NCBI GenBank assembly: GCA_002898535.1 | Contig: BEHN01000017.1 | Coordinates: forward strand, 1 to 64,000 | Direction: 5' to 3' | DNA from: a bacterium HR11 | GTDB lineage: Bacteria; Acidobacteriota; HRBIN11 | DNA length: 64,000 nt | In this document: one piece after another, positions 15,386 to 24,587 of the stretch | How positions within the stretch are numbered: position 1 is the first letter of the stretch | How the letters are laid out: each line of letters starts with the position of its first letter | Notes under the pieces: model-generated | Seen by the model: only the letters and a program-made list of their open reading frames with translations | What the model was told of the DNA's origin: nothing | The model's database searches: none | Translations under genes and position numbers: made by a program

Positions 15386-18300
15386 CACGGTACCGGTCGC
15401 CCCTGCCGTTGGGGGCGATGACTGGTCGGACCGGCTTCAGGCGGCGACCCAGGTCGAGCGTAATGTGTTCGTCATCGCCGGAGCCGGGACGGGCAAGACG
15501 AGCCTACTGACGGCGCGTCTGTGCTACTGTCTGGTATGGCGGGCCTTCCACCATGCCCGGTCCCACGGCCGCCCTCAGGCCGCCGTTCGAGAGGTCGTGG
15601 CGATGACCTTTACCGAGAAGGCGGCGGCGGAGATGCGGGACCGGACCCGGACTTACCTGCAGGCGTGGCTCTACCCCGGGACGGCCATCGAGCCGGCCGA
15701 CGCCCGCTTCGTCGAGGCCGTCCGGCGGGACCTGTACGAGCGGCTTCACTGTACCGAGTCCGAGTGGCGGCGAGTCCTTCGGGCGGTCCTGACCTACCTC
15801 AACGAGGTCCGCATCTCGACCATCCACAGCTTCTGTGCCGGTCTCCTGCGGGCTTACGCCTTTGAGGCCTCGATCCCGCCCCAGTTTGAGGTCATCGGCG
15901 ACGACCTCTGGGACCAGGTCTTTCACGAAGAGTGGCTTTTTTACCTGTTGGACCTGCTGGGCCCCGACCTCCGGCCCGAGCCGGCGTATCGGCAAGCCCG
16001 GGCGGCCGTCCGGTGGTTTGCCCGCAAGTACCACCTGGACCTGGAAACGCTCTCGTCTATGGCCCGCTCGGCGGCCATCAGTTCCATCACGATGGGTGCC
16101 TCCCTCGACCGCCAGACGGCGTGGGAGGCCGCGGCCTGGGAAGCCTACCACCGGCGCCTGCGGGATCGGGGATTTCTCCAGGCCGTCCTCGAGGCCGTCC
16201 AGGCCTACCGGCCTCGGTCTCCGAAGTCCCGGCAATTTCGGGCCTTTCTGATCGATCACTTGACGTCTCTGGTCGACGGGCCTGGCCGTCGCCGGTATCC
16301 GCCGCCGGACCTGAGCGACCGGTGGAAGGACCTTCGGCCCCGGCTCGAGCAGGCCGCCGAGGCCTGTGCGTCCCGCCTTCCCGAGGCGCGGGTCCCCCGA
16401 TTCCTGCATCTCTTTCGGGCTCTTCTGTTCTCCGTCGACCCGGCCCTGACTCGCCGGATGGGGGAGGCCTTCGCACCCTTCCTGGAGCGTCTCCAGCGCC
16501 GATTCCGTCAGGAGGGCTACCTGACGTATGACGACCTTCTGTGGCAGACGTACCGTCTGCTGGCCCAGAGTCCGACCGTTCGCCAGAGCTTGCAGGCCCA
16601 AATCCGTCACATCTTAGTCGATGAATTCCAAGACACGAACCCGGTCCAGATGGACATCCTCCGCCTCTTGGGACAGGACGTCAAGACGCACCAGTGGCGA
16701 CCTGGCTGTATCTTTGTCGTCGGCGACCCCAAGCAGTCCATTTACGCCTTTCGGGACGCGGACCTGGCGGCCTTTCAGCGGTTTTACGAGGACCTTCAGC
16801 AGTCGCCCGACTTCCTGAACTGTGTCCTGCGGCAGAACTTCCGGAGCGGGGCGGCCGTCCTGGACTTCGTCAATGCGGCCTGCGGCCCGCTCTTTGAGGA
16901 GGACCGTCAGAAGTACCCCCTGGCCGAGGGCGAGAGCCTGACGGACCGGTACAGCCTGTTCCCGGCTACCGACCCCTCCGACGCGGCGGCTGAATCCATC
17001 ACGGACTTCTTGAAGCGGACGGTCGTCCACCCGGACCGCTATGTTCAGCCGCCTTACATTCCGATCTATCCGGCCTCGGCCCATCGACCGGCCTCGGGGC
17101 GGCCGGTCCTGTACTGCCTGGAGGCGGCCTCAGACGACCGGGACGACCTGTGGGCCCAGACGATCGCCGGCACAGTCGTCCGATGGCGAATGGCGAATGG
17201 CGAACAGCGAACGGCGAATGCGGAGCCCCCGTGGGACCGGGTTGCCGTCTTATTCCGGAGCATGACCCACGTCGACCGGCTGGCCCGGCTGGCTCAGAAA
17301 TTCCACGAGCTCGGCATCCCCTTCGTCGTCGAGGGCGACCGGCAGTTCTTCCAGAAGACAGAAGTCCTGGACGTTCTCAACATGCTCCGGGTGTGGGTCA
17401 ATCCTTACGACCGGCCAGCCCTCATCGGCTGGCTCCGGTCGCCCATCGTCGGCGTGTCCGATGACTTTCTGTTCCATTTAGCCGGCTGGGAACGCGGGGA
17501 ATGGCTCATGGATCCCGGCGCATGGGTCTTGTGGCCGCCTGTGCCCGGGCCCCGGACTCAGGACCTGAAGACGGATCTGGGCGCCCCGGCCGTCCTACAG
17601 GCGGCGGACTTGACGGTATGGACCCAAGCCCGAGAAGCTTTCTTGCGACAGTTTCCCCGGCTGGCCGACGAATGGGACCGGGCCGAGGCGGCCATCCGAC
17701 GACTTCAGGACCACCGGAATCGCCATCGGGATGACCCGCCGGCTCGCGTCTTGACGACCCTCTTTCAAGAGTTCCGGGTCCCGGCCGTGTATGTTTCCCA
17801 TCCGATGGGCCCCCAAAAGGTCATGAATCTCTGGAAACTCGTCGAGCTGGCCTACCGATGGTTCGACCAAGGCGACACGACCGTCGACCGGTGGGTCCAG
17901 CGTTTGCAGACCTCGGCCTGGGCCGGCATCGAGGAAAGCGAAAGCCTCCTGGCCGACCCGGAGCTGAACGCCTGCCGGTGGATGACAATCCACAAGGCGA
18001 AGGGCCTGGAGTTTGACCTCGTCATCGTGGCCGACGCCCACTTCCTGGGCCAGCCGGAGTCGGGCCGAGACACCGCCGCCCCTTGTCAGGTGGAACTCAC
18101 GCCGGACGGCCGCCTGGGCATCGCCGTCCAGCGGGGCGCCGCCGGGCAGACGATCTACAACGTGACGTTTCTCCTGCACCACCTCCGGCGGAATCAGTTG
18201 GAAGAGGCCGAGAAGAAGCGCCTCTTTTACGTGGCCTGTACTCGAGCCCGGGACAGCCTGGTCCTGGTCTGCATGCATCCCCGGTGGGGCCGTCGGGACT

Positions 18301-19217
18301 CGGCGGCCTGCCGATTGGCCCAGCTCCTGCGGGCGGACGACTTCATCGACGTCCGCCCGGTCCGGAGCCCGGCCGACCTGGAGGCGATAGCTCATGGCTC
18401 CCGGCTCCCGGCTCCCGGCCATGGGCCATCGGCCATGACGCATGAGCTCATGAAGGCCTATGGCCGGGTATGGACAGACCTTCGACGGCGCTGGGAGCGT
18501 TTCCGCCAGGCCGAGAGCGTTCAACGGCGACCCAGTGATCAGGACCGCGTCCTCGACGTCACGTCGGTCCCCGTCGAGGAAGGGGGCCTCGTATCTTCAG
18601 CCCTGTGGACACCGGCCGTCCAGGGCCCCGAGGCCGGAAGTCCCCACGGACGATGGGTCGGGACCCTGGTCCACGAGGCCCTGGCTCGAATCCCCCTGGA
18701 CCCTCAGGTCGACGACCTCGCCTGGGTCGAGACCTTCTTGACCTACGAGGCCCCACTTCTCCTGCAGCGAGCCCTGGTGGAAAAAGACATTCAAGGAACA
18801 GACGTCCCAGCCATCCTGGACGAGTCCTTCCGACTCCTGCGCGTGTTTCTGCACAGTCCCCTCTGGCGTTACATGAAGCCCCGCATCCGGGCCCGGGAAA
18901 TCCCCTTCCTCCAGCCGGCCGACGCCCGGGGCCGCCATTTCTGGGAGGGCCGGATCGACGTGATCGTAGAGGATGTTTCGTCCCAAGGGACGACGCTGTG
19001 GGTCTGTGACTATAAGACAGATGCGGAATCCCGGCCGTCGGTCCTGATCCGCCAGTATCGGGCCCAAATTCAGGTCTACCGAGCCTATATCCAGAAGGTA
19101 TTTCCTCAGCAGGACGTCCGGGCCGCCCTCATCGGAGTCCGTCAGGCCCAGTGGATCCCCGTCCCCACGGGCCGGTCCGCTCCATCTCCACCGACCCCCC
19201 TACTGATAGCCCCCTAA
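15375..19217 (+). CDS. addA: UvrD/AddA-like helicase-nuclease with two repeat-encoded insertions
   Basis: This 1280-residue protein has superfamily 1 helicase motifs: Walker A AGAGTGKTS (residues 35-43), Walker B VDEFQDTNPVQ (about 415), QNFRSGAAVLD, TIHKAKGLEFDLVIV and VACTRARDSLVL. A C-terminal PD-(D/E)XK nuclease is seen as GRIDVIVED (Asp 1195) and CDYKT (Asp 1212, Lys 1214). This is the AddA layout of recombination-initiating enzymes that process double-strand ends. No addB-like gene is nearby. Residues about 603-617 (RWRMANGEQRTANAE) are encoded by GCGAATG heptamers and residues about 1005-1026 by a GAGC/GGCTCCC palindrome. Both are in frame and outside the core motifs. The start overlaps rlmH by 11 nt. 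Confidence 0.9.
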   Translation: MPNDTVPVAPAVGGDDWSDRLQAATQVERNVFVIAGAGTGKTSLLTARLCYCLVWRAFHHARSHGRPQAAVREVVAMTFTEKAAAEMRDRTRTYLQAWLYPGTAIEPADARFVEAVRRDLYERLHCTESEWRRVLRAVLTYLNEVRISTIHSFCAGLLRAYAFEASIPPQFEVIGDDLWDQVFHEEWLFYLLDLLGPDLRPEPAYRQARAAVRWFARKYHLDLETLSSMARSAAISSITMGASLDRQTAWEAAAWEAYHRRLRDRGFLQAVLEAVQAYRPRSPKSRQFRAFLIDHLTSLVDGPGRRRYPPPDLSDRWKDLRPRLEQAAEACASRLPEARVPRFLHLFRALLFSVDPALTRRMGEAFAPFLERLQRRFRQEGYLTYDDLLWQTYRLLAQSPTVRQSLQAQIRHILVDEFQDTNPVQMDILRLLGQDVKTHQWRPGCIFVVGDPKQSIYAFRDADLAAFQRFYEDLQQSPDFLNCVLRQNFRSGAAVLDFVNAACGPLFEEDRQKYPLAEGESLTDRYSLFPATDPSDAAAESITDFLKRTVVHPDRYVQPPYIPIYPASAHRPASGRPVLYCLEAASDDRDDLWAQTIAGTVVRWRMANGEQRTANAEPPWDRVAVLFRSMTHVDRLARLAQKFHELGIPFVVEGDRQFFQKTEVLDVLNMLRVWVNPYDRPALIGWLRSPIVGVSDDFLFHLAGWERGEWLMDPGAWVLWPPVPGPRTQDLKTDLGAPAVLQAADLTVWTQAREAFLRQFPRLADEWDRAEAAIRRLQDHRNRHRDDPPARVLTTLFQEFRVPAVYVSHPMGPQKVMNLWKLVELAYRWFDQGDTTVDRWVQRLQTSAWAGIEESESLLADPELNACRWMTIHKAKGLEFDLVIVADAHFLGQPESGRDTAAPCQVELTPDGRLGIAVQRGAAGQTIYNVTFLLHHLRRNQLEEAEKKRLFYVACTRARDSLVLVCMHPRWGRRDSAACRLAQLLRADDFIDVRPVRSPADLEAIAHGSRLPAPGHGPSAMTHELMKAYGRVWTDLRRRWERFRQAESVQRRPSDQDRVLDVTSVPVEEGGLVSSALWTPAVQGPEAGSPHGRWVGTLVHEALARIPLDPQVDDLAWVETFLTYEAPLLLQRALVEKDIQGTDVPAILDESFRLLRVFLHSPLWRYMKPRIRAREIPFLQPADARGRHFWEGRIDVIVEDVSSQGTTLWVCDYKTDAESRPSVLIRQYRAQIQVYRAYIQKVFPQQDVRAALIGVRQAQWIPVPTGRSAPSPPTPLLIAP
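17181..17220. repeat. GCGAATG heptamers inside the AddA-like gene
   Basis: Five consecutive heptamers (GCGAATG, GCGAATG, GCGAACA, GCGAACG, GCGAATG) lie in the coding frame and specify a hydrophilic loop. The same units occur between genes at 351-385, 11921-11956 and 51018-51105. Confidence 0.88.
18389..18452. repeat. GAGC/GGCTCCC palindromic heptamers inside the AddA-like gene
   Basis: The element opens with AGCTCATGGCTC, has three GGCTCCC and three GGCCATN units, and closes with GCATGAGCTCATG. The ends are complementary. It is read through in frame. Confidence 0.82.
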
Positions 19218-19837
19218 CAGAGCCGTTCGGTTCGTGAAAACCCGCATGGATTCGGCCTGATTGGCTCGTGGCTCATAGCGGATGGCTCATGGGACTATGA
19301 GCCATGAGCCACGATCTATGAGCCCATGCGGCTATGAGCCCATAGCGGCTATGGACCATAAATGACCCTGGCTCGTCCCTCCGTCACTTCGTTACTTCGT
19401 TACGCCGTCCCTTTGAAAAATCGTGCTTCCCGGGGGATGGGAAAGGTTGTTCCGACGCCATTCTCACGAACCGAACGGCTCTGCTAAGGTAGTGAGTGAT
19501 CTCTTCAGAACGCCGGGAGTCATCCCGGCGCCGCCGGTGACGGCGGCGTCCATCTCATCGGAACATCGCCCGTGATGACGGTGTCATCTTCATAGAGCCG
19601 GGCGTTATCCCGGTGTCCACCTCAGGAGACGGCCGTCATGCCGGCGTCAGTCCCCTGCGGGTCCCTACCCCCTAAGACCCCTCCGACAACAGCCCGGCAT
19701 CGAGGTCCGATAATTCAATAATTAAGTGTCGGGTACTCGGCCCTTCGGGAGCCCGACACCGAATGCCGGACGCTCGATACCCAGGCTCTATGCACGTACG
19801 AGTCCCGAGGCCCCCTTTGGGGACGAGGAGGTGCTCG
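19218..19837. repeat. Mosaic repeat region between the AddA-like gene and a lipoprotein gene
   Basis: No gene is supported. In order: a forward dispersed-module fragment (19218-19257), GAGCYAT heptamers (19261-19363), AGTGACGA-type octamers on the minus strand (about 19378-19406) and an inverted full module (19411-19484). Then come CCGGGAGTCATCCCGG-like units around 19510-19645, and TGTCGGGTACTCGG with its complement near 19727-19770. The two modules face each other, giving a large palindromic arrangement. Confidence 0.78.
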
Positions 19838-21478
19838 ATGATTCGGAAACAGCGCCTTGCGGGAGGCATCCTCCTGTTGGCCTTTTTCATCATCGGTTGC
19901 AAGAAAGAAGAAGAGGTCACCGTTCCCCCGCCATCCGTCTGCGAAAATCGCCTGGACGGCCAAGTCGTTCAGTGGCTGTCGACGGCCGGGACGGCCCTCA
20001 GTCTGGCCGGCACCGTCACGAATCAGCAGACGGGCCAGACGGCGGCCATCCAGTCGAACGGGAGTTTTAGCTTCACGACGCCTGGGGCGGGCACCTACAC
20101 GCTGACGTTTAACCACGCCTCGGGGACGGCTTCGGCGATGATGACGATACAGGTCCAAGGCCCTTGTGAAGTCCGGTTCCAGACGGGTATCGTCGGGACC
20201 GTCGGGGCTACCTTGGAGAAAATCCATCAATTCGACAGCCAAGCCGACGTCCGGGGCGTGGTCGGGAGCGTAGACACGTCGGCTTCCCGATTTACCCTTC
20301 AGGCGATGGGACAGACCCTCACCGTCCAGTACACGGGCGGCACTTCCTTTGGCGGAGCTTCGCTGTACCGGCCGATGGCCTATGGAGCGCCGCAGTTAAG
20401 ACCCGGCCAGCGCGTAGATGTGCAGGGCACGATCCAAGGGTCCCAAATCCAGGCTAATACGGTCCGCCTGGAGGAGGGCCTCTTCTGCGAGCCGGCGTCG
20501 CTTTCGGCCCCACCCGGTGGACAGACGACGGCCACGTGTACCGTCAAGTCCCTATTTGGTCAGCCCGTCGATGGGTCTTGCGCGGGTCTACCCGAGGGGG
20601 TGCGATGCACCCTCGAGCCCAGCCGTTTCCAGCCACCGGCCGGGGGGACGGCCAGCATTCAATTGACCCTCGGAGTCAGTCAAGCCGTTCGCCCGGGCAC
20701 CTATCCCTTTGAGGTCGTCGCCGGTCCCTACCGATTCCCGACTCAGTTAACAGTCGGAGGGGTAACGGTCGACTTTAGCGTGTCCTGCAATCCCTCGTCG
20801 CTGAATGTACCTCCCGGCGGGAGCGGGACGAGCACATGCACGGTTCAGTCGACCGGGGGCTTCAACAGTGCCGTGAATCTTTCCTGTTCGGGCCTGCCGT
20901 CGGGGGTCTCGTGCGCCTTCAGCCCGAACCCGGTCACGCCGCCGCCGAACGGCTCGGTCAGCAGTACGCTAACGGTCCAAACCGGTGCCAACACGCCTCC
21001 GGGCACCTATACCTTCCAGGTCGTCGGGACGACCGCTGGGGGGCTGACCCGGACGTTCACGATGCAATTGACGGTTCAACAGGCGACCTTCACCCTGACG
21101 GTGACGAAGACCATCTTTGGGGACCCGGCACCGGGTGTGGGGACCGTCACCAGCAGTCCGGCAGGCATCAACTGCGGGACGACCTGTACCACGCAAAGCT
21201 TCTCTTTTCCGGCCGGCACGGTCGTGACGCTGACGGCCACGCCCGCGTCCGGTTATGGCTTTAATGCGTGGAGTGGGGACTGTACGGGAACGGCACCTAC
21301 CTGTACCGTCACCATGAATAGCGACAAATCCGTCACGGCCGACTTCTATGCCAATCCGCAATTCGCAATCCGCAGTCTCTACCCTCCGCCTTGGGCCAGG
21401 ACGGCCACACGGATGCGGCCCCGGATCAGAGTCGGACCCGTCAGGTCCGGTGGCTTCAACTCAAAAAAGACCTCATAG
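19838..21478 (+). CDS. Lipoprotein with DUF5666-like, Ig-like and InlB-type repeat domains
   Basis: ATG 19838 is preceded by GAGGAG and starts a lipoprotein signal, MIRKQRLAGGILLLAFFIIGC, with a lipobox at IIGC. The mature part has a small beta-domain (FSFTTPGAGTYTLTF), then a DUF5666-like region (VRGVVGSVDTSASRFTLQ and LRPGQRVDVQGTI). Two Ig-like repeats follow, each starting with a CxPxxL sequence and ending PPGTYTFQVVG or similar. Last is an InlB-type divergent repeat (GYGFNAWSGDC, then MNSDKSVTADF). It is probably surface-anchored and adhesive or structural. The last 45 residues read through CGCAATC heptamers into the antisense of the convergent gene and are likely not native. About 546 residues. 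Confidence 0.8.
   Translation: MIRKQRLAGGILLLAFFIIGCKKEEEVTVPPPSVCENRLDGQVVQWLSTAGTALSLAGTVTNQQTGQTAAIQSNGSFSFTTPGAGTYTLTFNHASGTASAMMTIQVQGPCEVRFQTGIVGTVGATLEKIHQFDSQADVRGVVGSVDTSASRFTLQAMGQTLTVQYTGGTSFGGASLYRPMAYGAPQLRPGQRVDVQGTIQGSQIQANTVRLEEGLFCEPASLSAPPGGQTTATCTVKSLFGQPVDGSCAGLPEGVRCTLEPSRFQPPAGGTASIQLTLGVSQAVRPGTYPFEVVAGPYRFPTQLTVGGVTVDFSVSCNPSSLNVPPGGSGTSTCTVQSTGGFNSAVNLSCSGLPSGVSCAFSPNPVTPPPNGSVSSTLTVQTGANTPPGTYTFQVVGTTAGGLTRTFTMQLTVQQATFTLTVTKTIFGDPAPGVGTVTSSPAGINCGTTCTTQSFSFPAGTVVTLTATPASGYGFNAWSGDCTGTAPTCTVTMNSDKSVTADFYANPQFAIRSLYPPPWARTATRMRPRIRVGPVRSGGFNSKKTS
21354..21377. repeat. CGCAATC heptamers at the end of the lipoprotein gene
   Basis: Units CCGCAAT, TCGCAAT and CCGCAGT lie just after the InlB-type repeat and just before the 3' end of the convergent gene. 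They encode part of the odd C-terminal tail. Confidence 0.6.
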
Positions 21479-21837
21479 GTGCCCGGTCGGTAGAAGGGAT
21501 GTTCCGCAAAGAATTCCAAAACGACCCGACCTTGGGGGTCTCGCTCGACGGGTTCCACGCAATGGCGGTCGCGTCGAAGTTCGGCGCCGTCCCCAAAGTC
21601 CCAGTACTCAGCAAAACATCCCCCGTAGGCCTCATAGACACCTTGGGGGAGCCGGACAGTCGCGATGAAATGGGTCCGGACGGGTGGCAGGCCTCGCAGG
21701 GGATAGCCGTCCAGGAGAAGCTCGATGCCGTCTTTTTGGTAGCGATTCGGGACCTCTTGAAGGGCCGGACCGCAGGCGGCGAGGCTTCCAAGTCCGACCC
21801 AGGCCAGCCACACGAGGGATAGCTTTTCGAGCGACAT
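21379..21837 (-). CDS. Lipoprotein with a PKD-like domain
   Basis: The 152-residue product from ATG 21837 begins MSLEKLSLVWLAWVGLGSLAAC, a signal peptide with an LAAC lipobox. The mature part contains YWDFGDGAEL and HPFYRPGTYEVFFEL, the WDFGDG and GTY signatures of a PKD-like beta-sandwich. It is probably anchored in the outer or inner membrane, with a binding or structural role. A longer frame reaches 22077 but has no signal and is unlikely. The 3' end overlaps the convergent lipoprotein gene by 100 nt. The upstream gene on this strand is accA. No specific function can be assigned. Confidence 0.72.
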   Translation of the reverse strand: MSLEKLSLVWLAWVGLGSLAACGPALQEVPNRYQKDGIELLLDGYPLRGLPPVRTHFIATVRLPQGVYEAYGGCFAEYWDFGDGAELRRDRHCVEPVERDPQGRVVLEFFAEHPFYRPGTYEVFFELKPPDLTGPTLIRGRIRVAVLAQGGG

Positions 21838-21997
21838 CAGTCCGCCTGCTAAAAGCGTAGGGGCCGGTGGGCCGTCGGCAGTCCGACCATTGGGTGATGC
21901 GACCATCGTCCGTCTTACCCTGCCCCTCTCCCCAGGGGCGAGAGAACCAGTGGCCAAACGTTTCTTTCCTTGCTGCACCCTATGCAGAGTCCAGGCC

Positions 21998-22972
21998 TTA
22001 GCGCCAGACGTCGAAGACGCCCATCCGACGGAACTTTTCATAGCGGCGTCGGACGAGCTCCTCCGACGGAGTGCCACAGAGCTCCTGGAGGCCCCGCAGG
22101 ATGGCGTCTTTAATCCGAAGGGCCATCGCCTCGGGGTCGGCGTGGGCGCCGCCGAGGGGTTCTTCGAGGACCTCGTCGATGACGCCCAGCTCCAGGAGGT
22201 CCCGGGCCGTCAGACGCAGGGCCTGGGCCGCTTCCCGGGCCTTGCCGGCGTCCCGCCACAGGATGGACGCGCAACCTTCGGGGGAGATGACCGAGTAAAT
22301 GGCGTACTGAAGCATGTAAATGCGGTCTCCCACGGCGATGCCCAAGGCCCCGCCGCTTCCGCCTTCCCCGATGATGAACACCAGGACGGGCACTCGCAGA
22401 CGGGACATCTCCAGGAGATTTTCGGCGATCGCCTGCGCCTGACCCCGGGCCTCGGCCCCGATACCGGGATAGGCCCCCGGTGTATCTACAAAGGTGACGA
22501 CCGGGCGGCTGAATTTCTCGGCTAACTTCATAATCCGGAGCGCCTTCCGGTAGCCCTCCGGGTGAGGCATCCCGAAGTTGCGCCGGAGCTTTTCCTGCAT
22601 GTCCCGGCCCTTCTGATGCCCGACGACGGCCATCGGCTGGTCACCCAGGAAAGCCAGGCCGGCGACGATGGCCGGGTCGTCCCCGTATCTTCGGTCCCCA
22701 TGAAGCTCGATAAAGTCGTCAAAGATCAGGCGAATGTAATCCAGGGTATAGGGTCGCTGGGGATGGCGGGCGACTTGGACGATTTCCCAGGGCGTCAGCC
22801 GGCTGTAGATCTGCCGCCGATAGGTCTCCAGCTTTTTCCGCAGGCGATCGAGCTTCCGTCGGACCTTGGGGTCCGAAGACGCCAACGCCTCGAGGGCGTC
22901 GATTTCTTTCAACAACTCGGCGATCGGCCGCTCAAATTCAGGAACGGCCGCCGTCGTGACAGGTCCTTCCAC
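21998..22972 (-). CDS. accA: Acetyl-CoA carboxylase carboxyltransferase subunit alpha
   Basis: The 324-residue protein matches AccA, which with AccD transfers the carboxyl group from biotin to acetyl-CoA to make malonyl-CoA. Conserved parts are IELHGDRRYGDDPAIV, QKGRDMQEKLRRNFGMPHPEGYRKA, TFVDTPGAYPGIGAE, GEGGSGGALGI and YSVISPEGCASILW. Start is GTG 22972 with a purine-rich GGGGGACGAGGGG upstream, giving MEGPVTTAA and then a coiled N-terminal helix (ELLKEIDALEAL). No other acc gene is in the window. Confidence 0.97.
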   Translation of the reverse strand: MEGPVTTAAVPEFERPIAELLKEIDALEALASSDPKVRRKLDRLRKKLETYRRQIYSRLTPWEIVQVARHPQRPYTLDYIRLIFDDFIELHGDRRYGDDPAIVAGLAFLGDQPMAVVGHQKGRDMQEKLRRNFGMPHPEGYRKALRIMKLAEKFSRPVVTFVDTPGAYPGIGAEARGQAQAIAENLLEMSRLRVPVLVFIIGEGGSGGALGIAVGDRIYMLQYAIYSVISPEGCASILWRDAGKAREAAQALRLTARDLLELGVIDEVLEEPLGGAHADPEAMALRIKDAILRGLQELCGTPSEELVRRRYEKFRRMGVFDVWR

Positions 22973-23353
22973 GCCCCTCGTCCCCCTGGGTGAGCATAGT
23001 GGTCTGGAGTCCGTGGCGTCACGCCGTCACCTATAGTGGACGGTCGGTGGTCCATCGTCTAACTCTCTCTCGTGACCCCGCTCTCAGGCGAGCGGGGCTT
23101 GGATGCCCATTCCGCGTTCTTCATTCCGAGGGTCCCGGCGCCGGCACTACAAGCCATGTCATAAAAGGTGCCTGGAAGCGCTTGCATCAATCCGACCATG
23201 GACCATGGACTATAGACCGGCTTGGGCCCAGTGGGTCCATGGTCGGTGGTCCATGGTCTGGGGTCGGATGCCGAGGACACGATCCCGGTCCCGTCGGATT
23301 GATGAGGCTGGTTCTAAACACTTTTCGTTGAGATGAACCGCTCTGTGATTCGA
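22973..23353. repeat. Intergenic region with a GAGCGGGG hairpin and a GACC palindrome
   Basis: CCCCGCTC (23076-23083) and GAGCGGGG (23090-23097) form a hairpin whose sequence recurs at 38794-38821 and 39002-39029. Positions 23194-23267 hold GACCATG heptamers, the GGCTTGGGCCC core and GGTCCATGGTC heptamers. A fragment of the dispersed module lies near 23325-23345. No gene is seen. Confidence 0.75.
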
Positions 23354-24472
23354 CTATGGGTCCGTCCACCGGGCTTTCTCCCGCAGGTAGGCTTCCAATG
23401 CCGTTTGCTGTTCCCGCAGGTGCCAGGGCGGCGTGGCGTACACGTCCTCGAAGAGGCTCTCGACCGGCGGGGGTGGTGTCGATTCGGCCTTCTGGACGGC
23501 GGCCATCAGGTCGTCTCGGATCCGCTGGACCAGGGCTTGCTCTCGGTCGGCATCCCACAGGCCCTTCCGGATCAGGTAACGGCGAAACCGCTCGATGGGG
23601 TCCCGCTGACGCCAGCGTTCGACTTCTTCCGGGTTCCGGTAGCGGCTCGGGTCGTCCGACGTCGAGTGGGCACCGATCCGGTAAGTAAAGGCCTCGATGA
23701 GGGTCGGGCCGCCGCCGGCCCGGGCCTTCTCGACGGCCCGACGGGTGACCTGATAGACGGCCAAGAGGTCATTGCCGTCGACGCGGACGCCCTCCATCCC
23801 GTAAGCGACGGCCTTGACGGCGATCGTCTCGGAGGCCGTCTGCCGGCTCACGGGGACCGAAATGGCCCATTGGTTGTTTTGGCAGAAGAACACGACGGGG
23901 GCCCGGAAGACGGCGGCGAAGTTCATCGCCACGTGGAAGTCCCCCTCGGACGTGGCACCGTCTCCGAGGTACGCCATGACGACGACGGGGTCACCCAGAT
24001 AGCGGGCCGCCATCGCCGCTCCGACGGCCTGCGGGACCTGATTGCCGACGCAACTCGACCAGGCCACGTGGTGGACCCGGCGGTCGCTGTAGTGACAGGG
24101 CATCTGGCGTCCTTTCAGGATGTCGTCCCGGGTCCCGAACAACTGATGGGCCAGGTCCTGGAGGGAATAGCCCCGGAGGAGGGCGACGCCGACCTCCCGG
24201 AGGGCCGGGAAGACCCAGTCCTGGGGCGCCAGGGCCAGGCCGCTCCCGACGACGGCCGCCTCCTGGCCCGTCGCCGCCCCGTAGAAGGCGATGCGGCCCT
24301 GGCGCTGGAGCATGAGCATCCGCTCGTCGATGGCCCGGACCGTCAGCATCCCCTCGAAGGCCCGCCAGAGAAAGTCGGCCGGCAGGTCCGGTTCCAGCGT
24401 CGGGTCGACGACGACGCCCTCTTCGTCTAAGACCCGGACCATCGCCTCGGCCGTCTGGACGCTCCTGTCCAT
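23354..24472 (-). CDS. 2-oxoacid dehydrogenase E1 component, alpha subunit (first paralogue)
   Basis: The roughly 372-residue protein is a thiamine diphosphate E1-alpha subunit. The cofactor motif runs from [17 protein letters not shown] to QNNQWAISVP. The phosphorylation-loop-like region is [16 protein letters not shown]. The enzyme decarboxylates a 2-oxoacid and passes the acyl group to lipoyl-E2. I prefer ATG 24472 (MDRSVQTAEAMV) to 24511, whose extra residues come from repeat sequence. It is the last gene of a cluster E1-alpha, E1-beta, E2, E1-alpha. The internal SDDPxRYR and [10 protein letters not shown] signatures favour a branched-chain-type substrate over pyruvate, but this is not certain. 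Confidence 0.93.
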   Translation of the reverse strand: MDRSVQTAEAMVRVLDEEGVVVDPTLEPDLPADFLWRAFEGMLTVRAIDERMLMLQRQGRIAFYGAATGQEAAVVGSGLALAPQDWVFPALREVGVALLRGYSLQDLAHQLFGTRDDILKGRQMPCHYSDRRVHHVAWSSCVGNQVPQAVGAAMAARYLGDPVVVMAYLGDGATSEGDFHVAMNFAAVFRAPVVFFCQNNQWAISVPVSRQTASETIAVKAVAYGMEGVRVDGNDLLAVYQVTRRAVEKARAGGGPTLIEAFTYRIGAHSTSDDPSRYRNPEEVERWRQRDPIERFRRYLIRKGLWDADREQALVQRIRDDLMAAVQKAESTPPPPVESLFEDVYATPPWHLREQQTALEAYLREKARWTDP

Positions 24473-24587
24473 CGTGTCCCCCGATGTTTGGGAATCCGGC
24501 CGTCCGGCCATTGAGCGATGGAGCCGCCGTCCGTCTCACCCTCTGCCGAACTCCCGAATTCCCGGGTTTCCGAACTGCCCTTTGCGA

